Part shown: positions 30,449 through 38,799 of the stretch, in pieces
Layout of the letters: each line of letters begins with the position of its first letter
Position numbering within the stretch: position 1 is the stretch's first letter
DNA from: a bacterium
GTDB lineage: Bacteria > Patescibacteriota > Doudnabacteria > UBA920 > 2-01-FULL-46-14
Direction: 5' to 3'
Assembly: GCA_030700065.1 (NCBI GenBank)
Contig: JAUYKH010000015.1
Coordinates: 1-42,654, forward strand
Length of the DNA stretch: 42,654 nt
Translations under genes and position numbers: made by a program
The notes under the pieces: generated by a model
Seen by the model: only the letters and a program-made list of their open reading frames with translations
The model's database searches: none
What the model was told of the DNA's origin: nothing

Positions 30449-31024
30449 TTAGCTTCCCATATTACCTCGTCTGTCAAAACCTGTATAGTGCTTGCCTTTT
30501 GGATCCTGTTTGGGCGGCAGCTGCGGGCCGCTTCCCTCTTTCCTCTTTCTCCGCAAAAAGCTGAACCGGGACGGCTTGGTTTCTTCCGGCTCTGGAGCTT
30601 TGACCGCCTGCAATGCTTCTTCCGGTTTTGGTTCCGGCTTTTTGCCTGCAGGCCTTGCAATCGATTTCTTACCCACGCCCAAAATCAAATTCATATGGCT
30701 GGTTCTCTTTCGCACTGGTAATGCCCGACCTTGGGCGCGGGGCATATATCGCATGTAAACAGGGCCGCCGTCTATCGTGAGATTTTTGATGAACAGCCGT
30801 TCTTTTTCAATCTGGTGATTGTGAGAAGCGTTCGCCACTGCGGAGTCAATCAATTTCGAAATCGGCCGCGCCGCCTTTTTCACCAAAAATTTGAGCTGCG
30901 AAAGCGCGGTTTCCACCGGCATATCCTTCAATAACCGGGCCACGAGTCTGGCCTTCCTGGGGGAAATATGAATTCCACCTGCCCGGGCTTTGACTTCTGT
31001 AATTATTTTCTTTAAGTCTTCCAT
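30449..31024 (-). CDS. rplV: 50S ribosomal protein L22 with C-terminal extension
   Basis: 191 aa against about 110 for typical L22. The core (about 1-115) is complete: HISPRKARLVARLLKDMPVETALSQL and RYMPRAQGRALPVRKRTSHMNLIL. The extra ~75 residues are Pro/Lys/Glu-rich and low complexity (KPEPKPEEALQAVKAPEPEETK...), probably exposed on the ribosome surface near the tunnel exit. A TAGAAT-rich leader lies between it and rpsS. Confidence 0.96.
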   Translation of the reverse strand: MEDLKKIITEVKARAGGIHISPRKARLVARLLKDMPVETALSQLKFLVKKAARPISKLIDSAVANASHNHQIEKERLFIKNLTIDGGPVYMRYMPRAQGRALPVRKRTSHMNLILGVGKKSIARPAGKKPEPKPEEALQAVKAPEPEETKPSRFSFLRRKRKEGSGPQLPPKQDPKGKHYTGFDRRGNMGS

Positions 31025-31049
31025 TATTCTATATTCTCTATTCTAAATT

Positions 31050-31394
31050 CTATTTCTTCTCTCCTCCCGGTTCCTCTTGCGCGGCGGCAACCTTCGCCCG
31101 TTCCGCGTCAGCCGCCGCGGCCGCTTCTTCTTTGGCCATGCGGCCTCCGTGGCGGGTAAACTTTCTCGTCAGAGAAAACTCGCCCAGTTTATGCCCGACC
31201 ATGTCTTCAGTAATAAAAACTTCGTTGAAAATCTTTCCGTTATGCACGGCAAAAGTGAAGCCGACCATCTCCGGAGTGACTGTGGAATCCCGCGACCACG
31301 TCTTGATGACAGTCTTGGCGCCCGCCTTGAGGTTCTGCATTTTCTTGATGAGATTCGGATCCACAAACGGCCCCTTTTTTAAACTTCTGGACAT
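31050..31394 (-). CDS. rpsS: 30S ribosomal protein S19 with Ala-rich tail
   Basis: 114 aa. [19 protein letters not shown] and [18 protein letters not shown] are diagnostic. The last ~25 residues ([20 protein letters not shown]) are an Ala/Glu-rich extension. Its ATG is separated by a single base from the stop of an inserted lipoprotein gene; in nearly all bacteria rplB directly precedes rpsS. Confidence 0.97.
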   Translation of the reverse strand: MSRSLKKGPFVDPNLIKKMQNLKAGAKTVIKTWSRDSTVTPEMVGFTFAVHNGKIFNEVFITEDMVGHKLGEFSLTRKFTRHGGRMAKEEAAAAADAERAKVAAAQEEPGGEKK

Positions 31395-31395
31395 A

Positions 31396-32130
31396 CTATT
31401 TAGTCAACTTAAAGGTAGTAAGCACTTCAGCAACATTAAAGTTGTCAGGCCCTGATGTTGCATTTCTGGTTAGGTAAATATCGGTCGCGGTCTGACCCAA
31501 AACCTTCCAACCGCTTTTCTGACCATCCGGCATCATATCCCAAATTTCCTTTGGGTAGATTGTTATAGTCAAGGGTGCAAAGTACCCATACATCTCATCG
31601 GTTACATTTATAACGGTACTTGATTTATCAGATGTCGGCAATGAAAATTGTATATAAGTTGGGCGTCCCACCCCTTGGCTTCCCTCAGATGAAAACACTT
31701 TATATCCTTGCCACGCGTCGGTGAAAGTTAACTGAAATCCGAATCGACTATTTGTGTAAATTTTCCAGCTTGCGGTTTCCATACTCGCCCGATATTCGTT
31801 GAGGGGCTGCCCTTCAATTAAAATTGTATAACCAACCTCCCTACCAAGGTCCCCTTCTATAACATCTGTAATTGCATTAGAAACACGTTGGAAAGTATCT
31901 TCAAAAATGGCCCAACCTTCTGAGGTGATTTCTTTGGTAAAGTTAAGGGTAATTAGGTTGCCTTCAACTTTGACAGCAATTAATTTGCTCCCAACGGGGG
32001 TACCGGGCTTACCCAATGCCGTTTCAACTGCGGTTTTAACACGCGAATCCAAACTTGGTTGAACTGGAACCGTATTGCAAGCTGCGGCAAAGAAGATAAC
32101 TGCGGCGGCGATTAAAAACGTCTTTTTCAT
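31396..32130 (-). CDS. Lipoprotein of unknown function inserted between rplB and rpsS
   Basis: 244 aa. Type II signal peptide [18 protein letters not shown] with lipobox AAAC and lipidated Cys18, so a substrate of the Lgt encoded at 3280-4164. The mature part has a first domain ([29 protein letters not shown], a GerMN-like look) and a second beginning [21 protein letters not shown], the YGFsfxxPxxWxGY motif often seen in Patescibacteria surface proteins. It is spaced by exactly one base from rplB upstream and rpsS downstream. Base use is more AT-rich than the flanking ribosomal genes. Function unknown. Confidence 0.85.
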   Translation of the reverse strand: MKKTFLIAAAVIFFAAACNTVPVQPSLDSRVKTAVETALGKPGTPVGSKLIAVKVEGNLITLNFTKEITSEGWAIFEDTFQRVSNAITDVIEGDLGREVGYTILIEGQPLNEYRASMETASWKIYTNSRFGFQLTFTDAWQGYKVFSSEGSQGVGRPTYIQFSLPTSDKSSTVINVTDEMYGYFAPLTITIYPKEIWDMMPDGQKSGWKVLGQTATDIYLTRNATSGPDNFNVAEVLTTFKLTK

Positions 32131-32131
32131 A

Positions 32132-32965
32132 TTATTTCCTGCGTCTGATTATAAATTTATTCGACAATCGATTCTTTTTTCGCGTCTTCACACCCAGCGC
32201 GTGTTTGCCCCACGGGGTTTTCGGATATTTCAAGCCAATCGGATTTTTGCCCTCCCCACCGCCATGCGGATGGTCAACCGGATTCATCGCCTTACCCCGC
32301 ACCGTCGGCCTGATTCCCATCAATCGCTTGCGGCCGGCTTTGCCGATGCGGACATTCATGTGGTCAACATTCGAAACCTGCCCGATCGTGGCCATGCAAT
32401 TTTCGTCAATCTTCCTGATTTCTCCAGATGGCAATTTCAAAATCGCGTACCCGCCTTCGACGGCTGTGATTGTCGCGTAACTGCCGGCCCCTCGGACGAT
32501 TTGCCCGCCGCGGCCCGCCGCCAATTCAACATCATGCACAATCGTGCCGACCGGCATATTCTTGATGACTGTTCGAAAGCCTGGTTTGATCTCCACTTTC
32601 CCTTTGGAACTGATAACCTGATCCCCTACTTGAACGCCAGCTGGAGCGATAATATAGTCTTTCGCGCCGTTCTTGTAAAACAGCAATGCTATAAACGCGG
32701 AACGGTTCGGATCATATTCGATGGACGCGACCTTTGCCGGAATATCAAATTTCGTCCGCTTGTAATCCAGCAGGCGGATCCTCTTCTTCGCTCCGCCGCC
32801 GATATGCCGGACGGTGATGTGTCCATGCTGATTTCTGCCGCCGCTTTTGGCCTTGGATAAAAATTTCGAACGCGGGCCTTGCGGTTTTTTTGACAGATCT
32901 GAATAAACTACTACGGAAGTTTTCCGAAGCCCGGGAGTCGTTGGTTTGTAATATTTAATGGCCAT
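32132..32965 (-). CDS. rplB: 50S ribosomal protein L2
   Basis: 277 aa. [58 protein letters not shown] and [15 protein letters not shown] with the His important for peptidyl transfer are all present. Normal length. Its stop is one base before the inserted lipoprotein gene. Confidence 0.98.
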   Translation of the reverse strand: MAIKYYKPTTPGLRKTSVVVYSDLSKKPQGPRSKFLSKAKSGGRNQHGHITVRHIGGGAKKRIRLLDYKRTKFDIPAKVASIEYDPNRSAFIALLFYKNGAKDYIIAPAGVQVGDQVISSKGKVEIKPGFRTVIKNMPVGTIVHDVELAAGRGGQIVRGAGSYATITAVEGGYAILKLPSGEIRKIDENCMATIGQVSNVDHMNVRIGKAGRKRLMGIRPTVRGKAMNPVDHPHGGGEGKNPIGLKYPKTPWGKHALGVKTRKKNRLSNKFIIRRRK

Positions 32966-32968
32966 ATA

Positions 32969-33373
32969 TTATCCGACTGATTCAATAATTCCTGGGATTT
33001 TTTCGCCTTTGCGAACTTCAACAATTGCTTTCTTCCAGGGGGAGGTCCGCCCTGTGGTTTTGCCATAGCGCCGCGATTTGGACGGCATACTGATTATCCG
33101 CACGGAGGCGACATGAACATTGTAAACTCGCTCGATACTCTTTCTTATCTCGCTTTTGTTTGCCGAATCCGCGACCGCGAAAACATACCGTCCCATTCCC
33201 GCCAGATGAGTGCCTTTCTCGGATGTGACCGGCCGCAGCAAAATCTGGTAAGCCCGGCCAGTGTTTCCTTTTGGCGTCGGCTTCTCCGGCTGTTTTTCGG
33301 CTTCCGGCTTTTCGGCCTTCTGCGGCTCTTCAGTCCGCTTTTTCTTGAATTTTAGCTTGTCGAGTATTCCCAT
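32969..33373 (-). CDS. rplW: 50S ribosomal protein L23 with N-terminal extension
   Basis: 134 aa from MGILDKLKFKKK; a TTG start 24 bp further upstream would overlap rplD. The L23 core begins near residue 40 (AYQILLRPVTSEKGTHLAGMGRYVFAV; NKSEIRKSIERVYNVHVASVR). The first ~38 residues are a Lys/Glu/Pro-rich extension. L23 forms the docking site for SRP and trigger factor at the tunnel exit. Confidence 0.95.
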   Translation of the reverse strand: MGILDKLKFKKKRTEEPQKAEKPEAEKQPEKPTPKGNTGRAYQILLRPVTSEKGTHLAGMGRYVFAVADSANKSEIRKSIERVYNVHVASVRIISMPSKSRRYGKTTGRTSPWKKAIVEVRKGEKIPGIIESVG

Positions 33374-33377
33374 ACCT

Positions 33378-34025
33378 TTATAAATACGTCTTTTCAATCT
33401 CCGGCAACGCGTCTTTCAGCACAATTATTGAATTTGCCTGAAGAAGGTCCAGGATATTCAGATTCGCAGCGGTAATAACCTTGACATCCGGCAGATTAGC
33501 GCTTGCGCGGGCTAGTTTTTCCGCCTTCGCGGGAGTGATAATTAAAACATTTTTTCCCGTTGGCTTCATTTTTTTCGCAAAAATGTCAATTTTTTGCAAA
33601 AGCTCTCTGGTCTTGGCCTCTTGCAGCTCAATATTATCCACGACCAAAAGCTGATTTGACTTTATCCGGTCAGTCAGGGCGGCAAAAAGGGCCAGCCGGT
33701 TTGTTTTTTTGTTCACCTTCTTGTAAAAATTTCTGCCCGCGACCGGACCAAAAATTATTCCGCCGCCGCGCCAAAGAGGAGAACGGATGGAACCGGCCCG
33801 GGCGCGACCCGTGCCTTTCTGCTTCCAAGGTTTCTTCCCGCCCCCCCGCACTTCCCCTTTGGTCTTGGTTCTGGCCGTGGCCCGCCGCAGGTTGGAAAGT
33901 CTGGCGGTAACTACCTGATGCAGAACACCGGGCTTTAATTCCTTGATCTCAAAAATCTTTGGGTTCAGCTCGATCTTGGAACCCGTATCTTCTCCGGACT
34001 GGCTGTAAACGGAAACTTTGAGCAT
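33378..34025 (-). CDS. rplD: 50S ribosomal protein L4
   Basis: 215 aa. ARLSNLRRATARTKTKGEVRGGGKKPWKQKGTGRARAGSIRSPLWRGGG is the extended tunnel-lining loop of L4. In E. coli L4 also represses the S10 operon through its leader. An alternative-fold RNA with a terminator lies upstream of rplC in this operon. Confidence 0.97.
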   Translation of the reverse strand: MLKVSVYSQSGEDTGSKIELNPKIFEIKELKPGVLHQVVTARLSNLRRATARTKTKGEVRGGGKKPWKQKGTGRARAGSIRSPLWRGGGIIFGPVAGRNFYKKVNKKTNRLALFAALTDRIKSNQLLVVDNIELQEAKTRELLQKIDIFAKKMKPTGKNVLIITPAKAEKLARASANLPDVKVITAANLNILDLLQANSIIVLKDALPEIEKTYL

Positions 34026-34030
34026 ATAAA

Positions 34031-34627
34031 TTAGGCCTTTGCCTGATATTCAAAAACGTCCGCGATTGCCTTCTTTTTGCCGGTGGCGACAATTTTGACG
34101 ATACTTCCAAAATGTCCCGGCACCCCGCCTTTTGCGAACAACAGATTTTTCGCGGGATCAACGGCCACGACAACCGAATGTTTGACTGTCGCGTTTTGGG
34201 CCCCCATGTGTCCGGCCATCCGCAGTCCCGGCCGCACATGCTGGGGAAACCGCTGTCCGATCGAGCCGACCGCGCGGGGATGGTCATGGCCATGGCTGGC
34301 CGGCGCTCCGTGAAAACCGTGCCGTTTCATGGCTCCGGCGAAACCCCGCCCTTTCGAAATTCCGGAAATATCAATTACCTGGCCTGGCGTAAAATCGGAA
34401 ACCTTGATTTCCCGCCCTTTTTCGATTTTCAATTCTGAATTCTCCATTCTAAATTCTGCTCTCTTCTTGTTGCCGAAACTAATCTGCACGGCGGAATACT
34501 GATCTTTTTCAGGCGTCTTCACCTGAATTACCTTGCACGGGCCCGCCTGAAGCACTGTCACCGGAACAACTCGCCCCTCTTCCGTAAACAACTGGGTCAT
34601 ATTCAATTTTTTGGCAAGTATAAACAT
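34031..34627 (-). CDS. rplC: 50S ribosomal protein L3, shortened
   Basis: 198 aa from MFILAKKLNMTQLF, the standard L3 N-terminus. The signature FAGAMKRHGFHGAPASHGHDHPRAVGSIGQ-type segment and GHMGAQNATVKH are present. The usual stretch NKPxxGHFKKAGVxPKRxL after the first strands is missing: the sequence passes from QISFGNKKR straight to AEFRMENSELKI, so it is about 10 residues shorter than most. Upstream lies a terminator-like structure. Confidence 0.95.
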   Translation of the reverse strand: MFILAKKLNMTQLFTEEGRVVPVTVLQAGPCKVIQVKTPEKDQYSAVQISFGNKKRAEFRMENSELKIEKGREIKVSDFTPGQVIDISGISKGRGFAGAMKRHGFHGAPASHGHDHPRAVGSIGQRFPQHVRPGLRMAGHMGAQNATVKHSVVVAVDPAKNLLFAKGGVPGHFGSIVKIVATGKKKAIADVFEYQAKA

Positions 34628-34634
34628 AATTTTT

Positions 34635-34716
34635 AAAAAAATACCAGGAAGATCCATTCCTGGTTAGAATCGGATCTTCGGTGATATCCCGCCTGCGGCG
34701 GGATCAGAACCCGAAG
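34635..34716 (-). promoter_or_regulatory. Candidate attenuator/RNA switch between rpsJ and rplC
   Basis: Minus strand, in order: CTTCGG / CCGAAG (34716-34711, 34681-34676) enclosing ATCCCGCC-gca-GGCGGGAT (34704-34697, 34693-34686). Then GAAGATCC (34679-34672) can pair with GGATCTTC (34655-34648). Finally ACCAGGAA / TTCCTGGT (34664-34657, 34650-34643) is followed by A and seven T, a terminator 8 bp before the rplC ATG. The second pairing excludes both the first and the third. Confidence 0.65.
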
Positions 34717-34719
34717 TAT

Positions 34720-35049
34720 TTACATCTTGATCTCTATTTCCACGCCGGCGGGGAGGTTCAGTTTATCAAACGCGTCTTTGGTTTTCTGCGTTGGATTCAG
34801 AATATCAATCAATCGTTTGTGCATGCGCATCTCGTACTGATCGCGGGAATCTTTGTGCACAAAGGTCGATTTATTAACCGTATATTTTTTCTTCTCTGTG
34901 GGAAGAGGCACCGGTCCGGCGACCATCGCCCCGCTTCGCTTGGCAGTATCCACAATTTGCTTCGCGCTCTGATCTATCAATTTGTGATCATACGCGCGTA
35001 TTTTGATCCGGATGCGCTGTTGTGCTGGTTCTTCCGCCTTTCCTTTCAT
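34720..35049 (-). CDS. rpsJ: 30S ribosomal protein S10
   Basis: 109 aa. [42 protein letters not shown] and [20 protein letters not shown] are consensus. S10 is also NusE, an antitermination partner. It follows tuf with a 9-bp gap and opens the S10 gene run. Confidence 0.98.
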   Translation of the reverse strand: MKGKAEEPAQQRIRIKIRAYDHKLIDQSAKQIVDTAKRSGAMVAGPVPLPTEKKKYTVNKSTFVHKDSRDQYEMRMHKRLIDILNPTQKTKDAFDKLNLPAGVEIEIKM

Positions 35050-35058
35050 TGCTTGATA

Positions 35059-36243
35059 TTACTTGATTATCTTCGTCACAACCCCGGCGCCGACCGTGTG
35101 GCCGCCTTCGCGGATCGCGAATCTTTGCTGCTCTTCCAGAGCCACAGGTGCGATCAGTTTGATAATCAATTTGATAGTATCGCCCGGCATGACCATTTCC
35201 TTGCCCGCGGGCAGGGCGGCCTCTCCAGTCACGTCAGTGGTTCGGATGTAAAACTGCGGTTTATAACCCGTGAAGAACGCGGTATGACGTCCGCCTTCCT
35301 CTTTCGTCAGAACGTAAACTTCGGCTTCAAATTCAGTATGAGGAGTGATCGATCCCGGCTTGGCCAAAACTTGTCCGCGCTCGACTTCTTCCTTTTTGGT
35401 GCCGCGCAAAAGAATCCCGGCATTGTCTCCGGCTCGCCCTTCGTCCAGGGATTTGTTGAACATTTCAATGCCGGTAACGACTGTCTTTGAAGTCGGACGG
35501 ATACCAATAATTTCGATCTCATCGCTTAACTTCACAATGCCCCTCTCGATTCTTCCCGTTACAACAGTGCCTCGCCCTTCGATAGAAAAGATGTCTTCAA
35601 TCGGCATCAAAAAGGGTTTGTCCGTGTTGCGCACCGGCTCGGGGAAGTATGTGTCCATGGTATTGACGAGCTGTTCGATGCTCTTGAGCGCTTCGGGGTC
35701 ATTTTCCATGGCCTTGAGCGCGGACCCGCGAATGATCGGGGTTTCCTTTCCGGGATATTCGTATTTGTTCAAAAGTTCGCGAACTTCCTCTTCAACCAGA
35801 TCTATGAGCTCGGGGTCGTCCACCATGTCCACTTTATTCAAGAAGACGATAATATGCGGCACACCGACTTGTCTGGCCAGCAAAATGTGTTCTCGGGTCT
35901 GCGGCATCGGGCCGTCAGCCGCGGATATGACCAAAACCGCGCCATCCATCTGGGCCGCGCCCGTGATCATGTTTTTGATGTAATCCGCGTGTCCCGGCGC
36001 GTCAACGTGGGCGTAATGGCGCTTCTCTGTTTCGTACTCGACATGCGAAGTGTTTATGGTGATTCCGCGCTCCTTTTCCTCCGGAGCGTTGTCAATGGAA
36101 TCATAGCTTCGTTCCTTCGCCAGTCCTTTGGAAGCCAAATAATGGGTGATGGCCGCGGTCAGAGTGGTTTTGCCGTGGTCAACATGCCCGATTGTTCCGA
36201 CGTTAATATGGGGTTTTGTGCGTTCAAATTTCCCGACTGCCAT
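35059..36243 (-). CDS. tuf: Elongation factor Tu
   Basis: 394 aa GTPase delivering aminoacyl-tRNA. G1 GHVDHGKTT (19-27), switch I with ERGITIN, G3 DAPGH, G4 NKVD, then domains II and III ending [11 protein letters not shown]. No unusual feature. First gene of the long ribosomal operon, behind a consensus promoter. Confidence 0.99.
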   Translation of the reverse strand: MAVGKFERTKPHINVGTIGHVDHGKTTLTAAITHYLASKGLAKERSYDSIDNAPEEKERGITINTSHVEYETEKRHYAHVDAPGHADYIKNMITGAAQMDGAVLVISAADGPMPQTREHILLARQVGVPHIIVFLNKVDMVDDPELIDLVEEEVRELLNKYEYPGKETPIIRGSALKAMENDPEALKSIEQLVNTMDTYFPEPVRNTDKPFLMPIEDIFSIEGRGTVVTGRIERGIVKLSDEIEIIGIRPTSKTVVTGIEMFNKSLDEGRAGDNAGILLRGTKKEEVERGQVLAKPGSITPHTEFEAEVYVLTKEEGGRHTAFFTGYKPQFYIRTTDVTGEAALPAGKEMVMPGDTIKLIIKLIAPVALEEQQRFAIREGGHTVGAGVVTKIIK

Positions 36244-36282
36244 ACTTTTTTATAAATCTTTTAATAATAAATTGACAAAAAA

Positions 36283-36311
36283 ATTATAATTGACTTTTTC
36301 GATAAAGTCAA
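36283..36311 (-). promoter_or_regulatory. tuf/ribosomal operon promoter with palindrome
   Basis: Minus strand TTGACT (36311-36306), 17-bp spacer, TATAAT (36288-36283). TTGACTTT and AAAGTCAA form an inverted repeat (36311-36290) that covers the -35 and spacer. Confidence 0.85.
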
Positions 36312-36326
36312 ACTTTATACAATATA

Positions 36327-36623
36327 TCAAATCCCCAGATGGGCGTCAAGGGGCTCTATCCTGACTTCGTCCACGGTATTCTCGGCCAACAGTCCCTCGT
36401 CGGCGGTGAGCTGGGCTTTGGTGATTTGCTTGTTGATGTCCTCGATTTCCGAAATCCGTTCGGCCAGCTTGCCGGCAATGCTCGGAACCGCGAGATTCTG
36501 AAATTCCTGGTAATCCATGAGCACCACTTTGGGCTCGCCCTCTTCGACAATAATAAATTTGCCCCCGATGAGCTTAAGTATCCGCAAAATGTCCGCAAGC
36601 TTATCTTGATCCATATTACCCAT
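36327..36623 (-). CDS. Small Phd/antitoxin-like protein
   Basis: 98 aa (a second ATG gives 95 aa). KLIGGKFIIVEEGEPKVVLMDYQEFQNL resembles the N-terminal DNA-binding part of Phd/YefM antitoxins (G.p.vvLmdy.ef..L). The C-terminal half is Glu/Asp-rich and probably helical (ERISEIEDINKQITKAQL). No toxin gene is adjacent, so it may have been adopted for another role. It follows pcm by 9 nt and ends ahead of the tuf promoter. Confidence 0.6.
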   Translation of the reverse strand: MGNMDQDKLADILRILKLIGGKFIIVEEGEPKVVLMDYQEFQNLAVPSIAGKLAERISEIEDINKQITKAQLTADEGLLAENTVDEVRIEPLDAHLGI

Positions 36624-36632
36624 ATTCTAGCC

Positions 36633-37250
36633 TTATTTCACAAAAGGCACAAATGCGAAACCGGGGAAACTTTCTTCTTCAAAGCTATCCTTACCGGTTT
36701 TCGTCAAATGTTTGATCGAGCAATCGTACGCTGTTCCAACCGGGATCACTATTTTCCCACCGACGACGAGTTGTTGTTTGAGGGATTTTGGAATTGCCGG
36801 CGCGGCGGCGCTGGCGATTATCCGGTCAAAGGGTGCGGCTTCTGGCAGACCCTCCCAGCCGGACTGATTGCGAAGCTCAATATTTTTATATTCCAATTTT
36901 TTTAAATTGCTTTTGCCAAACTCAAAAACTTCCGGAACAACTTCCAATCCCCATACTTTTCCCTGCTCGCCAGCTATGTGAGCCAAAATTCCGGCCGTCC
37001 AGCCTGAACCAAAACCAATGTCTAATATCTTTTGCCCGGGCTGGGGATCCAAAAGCTCCATCATAAAAGCCACGGTGTAGGGCTGGGAAATCGTCTGCCC
37101 TTCGCCAATCGGCAGGGGGGCATCAACATAAGCGTCCGCCTCAAACCCAGCCGGCACAAATTTCTTCCGGTCATTTGCCAGGAAAGCGAAAATAATTCGC
37201 GGGGTCTTCAAAACCCCGGCTTGTTTTAAACTCTCCACCAATTCACGCAT
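36633..37250 (-). CDS. pcm: Protein-L-isoaspartate O-methyltransferase
   Basis: 205 aa. GQTISQPYTVAFMMELL is the PCMT-specific motif, ILDIGFGSGWTAGILAHI the SAM-binding motif I, and FDRIIASAAAPAIPKSLKQQL the later motif. It starts repair of damaged isoaspartyl residues by methyl transfer from SAM. The start MRELVESL has AAGGA 6 nt upstream; the longer frame is not supported. Confidence 0.93.
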   Translation of the reverse strand: MRELVESLKQAGVLKTPRIIFAFLANDRKKFVPAGFEADAYVDAPLPIGEGQTISQPYTVAFMMELLDPQPGQKILDIGFGSGWTAGILAHIAGEQGKVWGLEVVPEVFEFGKSNLKKLEYKNIELRNQSGWEGLPEAAPFDRIIASAAAPAIPKSLKQQLVVGGKIVIPVGTAYDCSIKHLTKTGKDSFEEESFPGFAFVPFVK

Positions 37251-37453
37251 CTTTTTTCCTTTTCGAATATACTGGACTTGGCACGAACCTTTTTTGAAAA
37301 AAATTTTTGACTCTGTGATGATTTCCGGCGGCAAACGCTACGGAATTCCCCCACACCCCCTTCCGCGGCGTTTGCAGGGGATAAATGGCGGGCAGCGGCG
37401 GAAAAATCAAGATTAAGGTCAGTATATCAGAAATTTGATAGTCCTTTAAAAAT

Positions 37454-37496
37454 AAAAAAGGCGGACAGATTTGCAAGATTAGCAAAAATGTCCGCC
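37454..37496 (-). terminator. Terminator after the prephenate dehydrogenase gene
   Basis: Minus strand GGCGGACA ... TGTCCGCC with inner TTTGC/GCAAA, followed by TTTTTTATTTTT, starting 7 nt after the stop. Confidence 0.9.
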
Positions 37497-37502
37497 CGAT
37501 AA

Positions 37503-38243
37503 CTATTGTTCTGCCAGCCTCCTTTCAAGATTTTCCAGTTCCTGCATGAATCTCTGCCGAACTTCGGCGGCAAATGGATTGCCCAACTCGATTGTTTTGA
37601 ACAATTCCCACGAATCCGCGCCCAGCAACTCGGCAACTTTACAGAGATGACCAAAGGCAGTTGTGGCAAGTTCGGAATTACTCACCTCGCATCCGGTCAA
37701 ACCCCGGGCGATGAAATGCGTGAGTGCCTGCACATTAGCCATTTGCCGATCGTGTTGCTCGGCGGTCATTTCAAACAAACGCAGCCCCTGGTCCCGAAGA
37801 AACTGCAACATGAATTCCGACTTGGGAGACGAAGCGGCAATTGGGCAGATGACCAGCCGATGGCCGTGCCAGCCGTCCTTAGCGCTTTGTGGACCGAACA
37901 ACGGATGTGTGCCCAAGAGCTCTATCTGCGGTAAATATTTCCGCATCAGACGAAGAGGTTCTTGTTTGACCGAGCACACATCCATCAACAGCGCGTTGGG
38001 ATTAACACACAAGGTTAACCGGCCAAGCAGTAATTCCATTGATTGTAACGGCACGGCCAACACGACCAGTTCCCTATTGGCCACTTCCTCGAGCGTAGAC
38101 CACCTCACGCTCATTTCAGCCGCTTCATCGTTAAAATTTCGGCAGTCCCAGACGGAGACATCAAAGGTCGTGGCCAGTTTTCGAGCGAAAAACTTGCCAA
38201 AGTTGCCAAAACCAACTATACCCACTCTTTCAATTCTTTTCAT
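37503..38243 (-). CDS. tyrA: Prephenate/arogenate dehydrogenase (TyrA type)
   Basis: 246 aa. Rossmann motif VGIVGFGNFGKFFARKL (7-23), THPLFGPQSAKDGWHGHRLVI (112-131) and EQHDRQMANVQALTHFIARGL (162-182) with His113, His164 and His176 are TyrA hallmarks. It oxidises prephenate or arogenate with NAD(P) on the way to tyrosine. It lacks the ACT feedback domain, so enzyme-level control is probably absent. Preceded by a 64-aa gene (4-bp ATGA overlap) and, further upstream, two leader ORFs with Tyr-codon triplets and terminators. No other aromatic biosynthesis gene is in the window. Confidence 0.92.
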   Translation of the reverse strand: MKRIERVGIVGFGNFGKFFARKLATTFDVSVWDCRNFNDEAAEMSVRWSTLEEVANRELVVLAVPLQSMELLLGRLTLCVNPNALLMDVCSVKQEPLRLMRKYLPQIELLGTHPLFGPQSAKDGWHGHRLVICPIAASSPKSEFMLQFLRDQGLRLFEMTAEQHDRQMANVQALTHFIARGLTGCEVSNSELATTAFGHLCKVAELLGADSWELFKTIELGNPFAAEVRQRFMQELENLERRLAEQ

Positions 38244-38434
38244 ACACTCCTTTCATCGTCCCCATCGGAACGTTCTTTAAACCCGAACTTCAGTTTGAGA
38301 GCCAGTACAGTTACCCTGCTGTCTAAACCCTCGGGCAGACTATCCCTGTCGACATGCAGTATCACCCACAACTTTGAAAACCCACCTCCTAGAGCGGCTG
38401 CAACCGAACCAAAGAGTTCATCAAGTTCACTCAT
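38240..38434 (-). CDS. 64-aa protein co-translated with tyrA
   Basis: Starts MSELDELFGSVAAALGGGF, then KLWVILHVDRDSLPEGLDSRVTVLALKLKFGF and a charged tail. A strong ribosome-binding site (GAGGAGG) lies 5-6 nt before the ATG, and the stop overlaps the tyrA start as ATGA, so it is very probably real and translated with tyrA. No family recognised. It could be a small regulator or an enzyme partner; both ideas are inference. Confidence 0.7.
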   Translation of the reverse strand: MSELDELFGSVAAALGGGFSKLWVILHVDRDSLPEGLDSRVTVLALKLKFGFKERSDGDDERSV

Positions 38435-38524
38435 GTTTCCTCCTCATCGGAAGCATATGGCCTCCGGGCTTCTCTCTGCGCACCAAAGGCTGGTGTAGCC
38501 TCTCCACGAAATTGTGAAAGAACT

Positions 38525-38551
38525 AAAAACTGGCCCCGCAAGAGGCCAGTT
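38525..38551 (-). terminator. Attenuator terminator 2 of the tyrA operon
   Basis: Minus strand AACTGGCC (38551-38544) and GGCCAGTT (38535-38528) with loop tcttgcgg, then TTTTTAG. GCCTCTTGC of its 5' side and loop is perfectly complementary to GCAAGAGGC in leader ORF 2. Confidence 0.85.
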
Positions 38552-38574
38552 GGAGGAGTCGAAATTTTAAAAAA

Positions 38575-38655
38575 TTACTTCGGCACCTTGAAACAAGCCT
38601 CTTGCAAAGAGCCGTAGTAATAAACATTATTTTTTGGGAACATTACGGTAGTCAT
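38575..38655 (-). CDS. Tyrosine leader peptide 2
   Basis: 26 codons: MTTVMFPKNNVYYYGSL... ending FKVPK; an inner ATG would give 22. Codons 12-14 are TAT TAC TAC. The next ~20 nt contain GCAAGAGGC, complementary to the downstream terminator. It lies between terminator 1 and terminator 2 of the tyrA leader. Too short to have homology; support comes from the arrangement being duplicated. Confidence 0.75.
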   Translation of the reverse strand: MTTVMFPKNNVYYYGSLQEACFKVPK

Positions 38656-38665
38656 AAATTTAAAC

Positions 38666-38690
38666 AAAAAACCGCCCCTGCAGAAGGCGG
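38666..38690 (-). terminator. Attenuator terminator 1 of the tyrA operon
   Basis: Minus strand CCGCC (38690-38686), inner CTGCAG, GGCGG (38676-38672), then six T. Its 5' arm TTCTGCA is complementary to TGCAGAA in leader ORF 1. Confidence 0.85.
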
Positions 38691-38719
38691 ATATCATCAA
38701 GATTTAGTAAAAATGAAAA

Positions 38720-38788
38720 TTACCGCAACTTCTGCACAATTGAAGTCGGGTAGTAATAGTTGTTCATTTGTTGCTTAATTAAATTCAT
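38720..38788 (-). CDS. Tyrosine leader peptide 1
   Basis: 22 codons from the first ATG (MNLIKQQMNNYYYP... ending VQKLR); an inner ATG at 38767 gives 15. Tyr codons TAT TAC TAC lie in the middle. TGCAGAAG, 13 nt after them, pairs with CTTCTGCA of terminator 1. The first ATG is about 5 nt after the predicted transcript start. Confidence 0.75.
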   Translation of the reverse strand: MNLIKQQMNNYYYPTSIVQKLR

Positions 38789-38799
38789 AACTTAAGGCA

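Noticed and set aside
34420-34460. GAATTTAGAATGGAGAATTCAGAAT repeat-like stretch within rplC, like the TAGAAT leaders
   Set aside because: The encoded AEFRMENSELKI matches the normal L3 REFRVEN strand, so it is more likely coding coincidence than an insertion.
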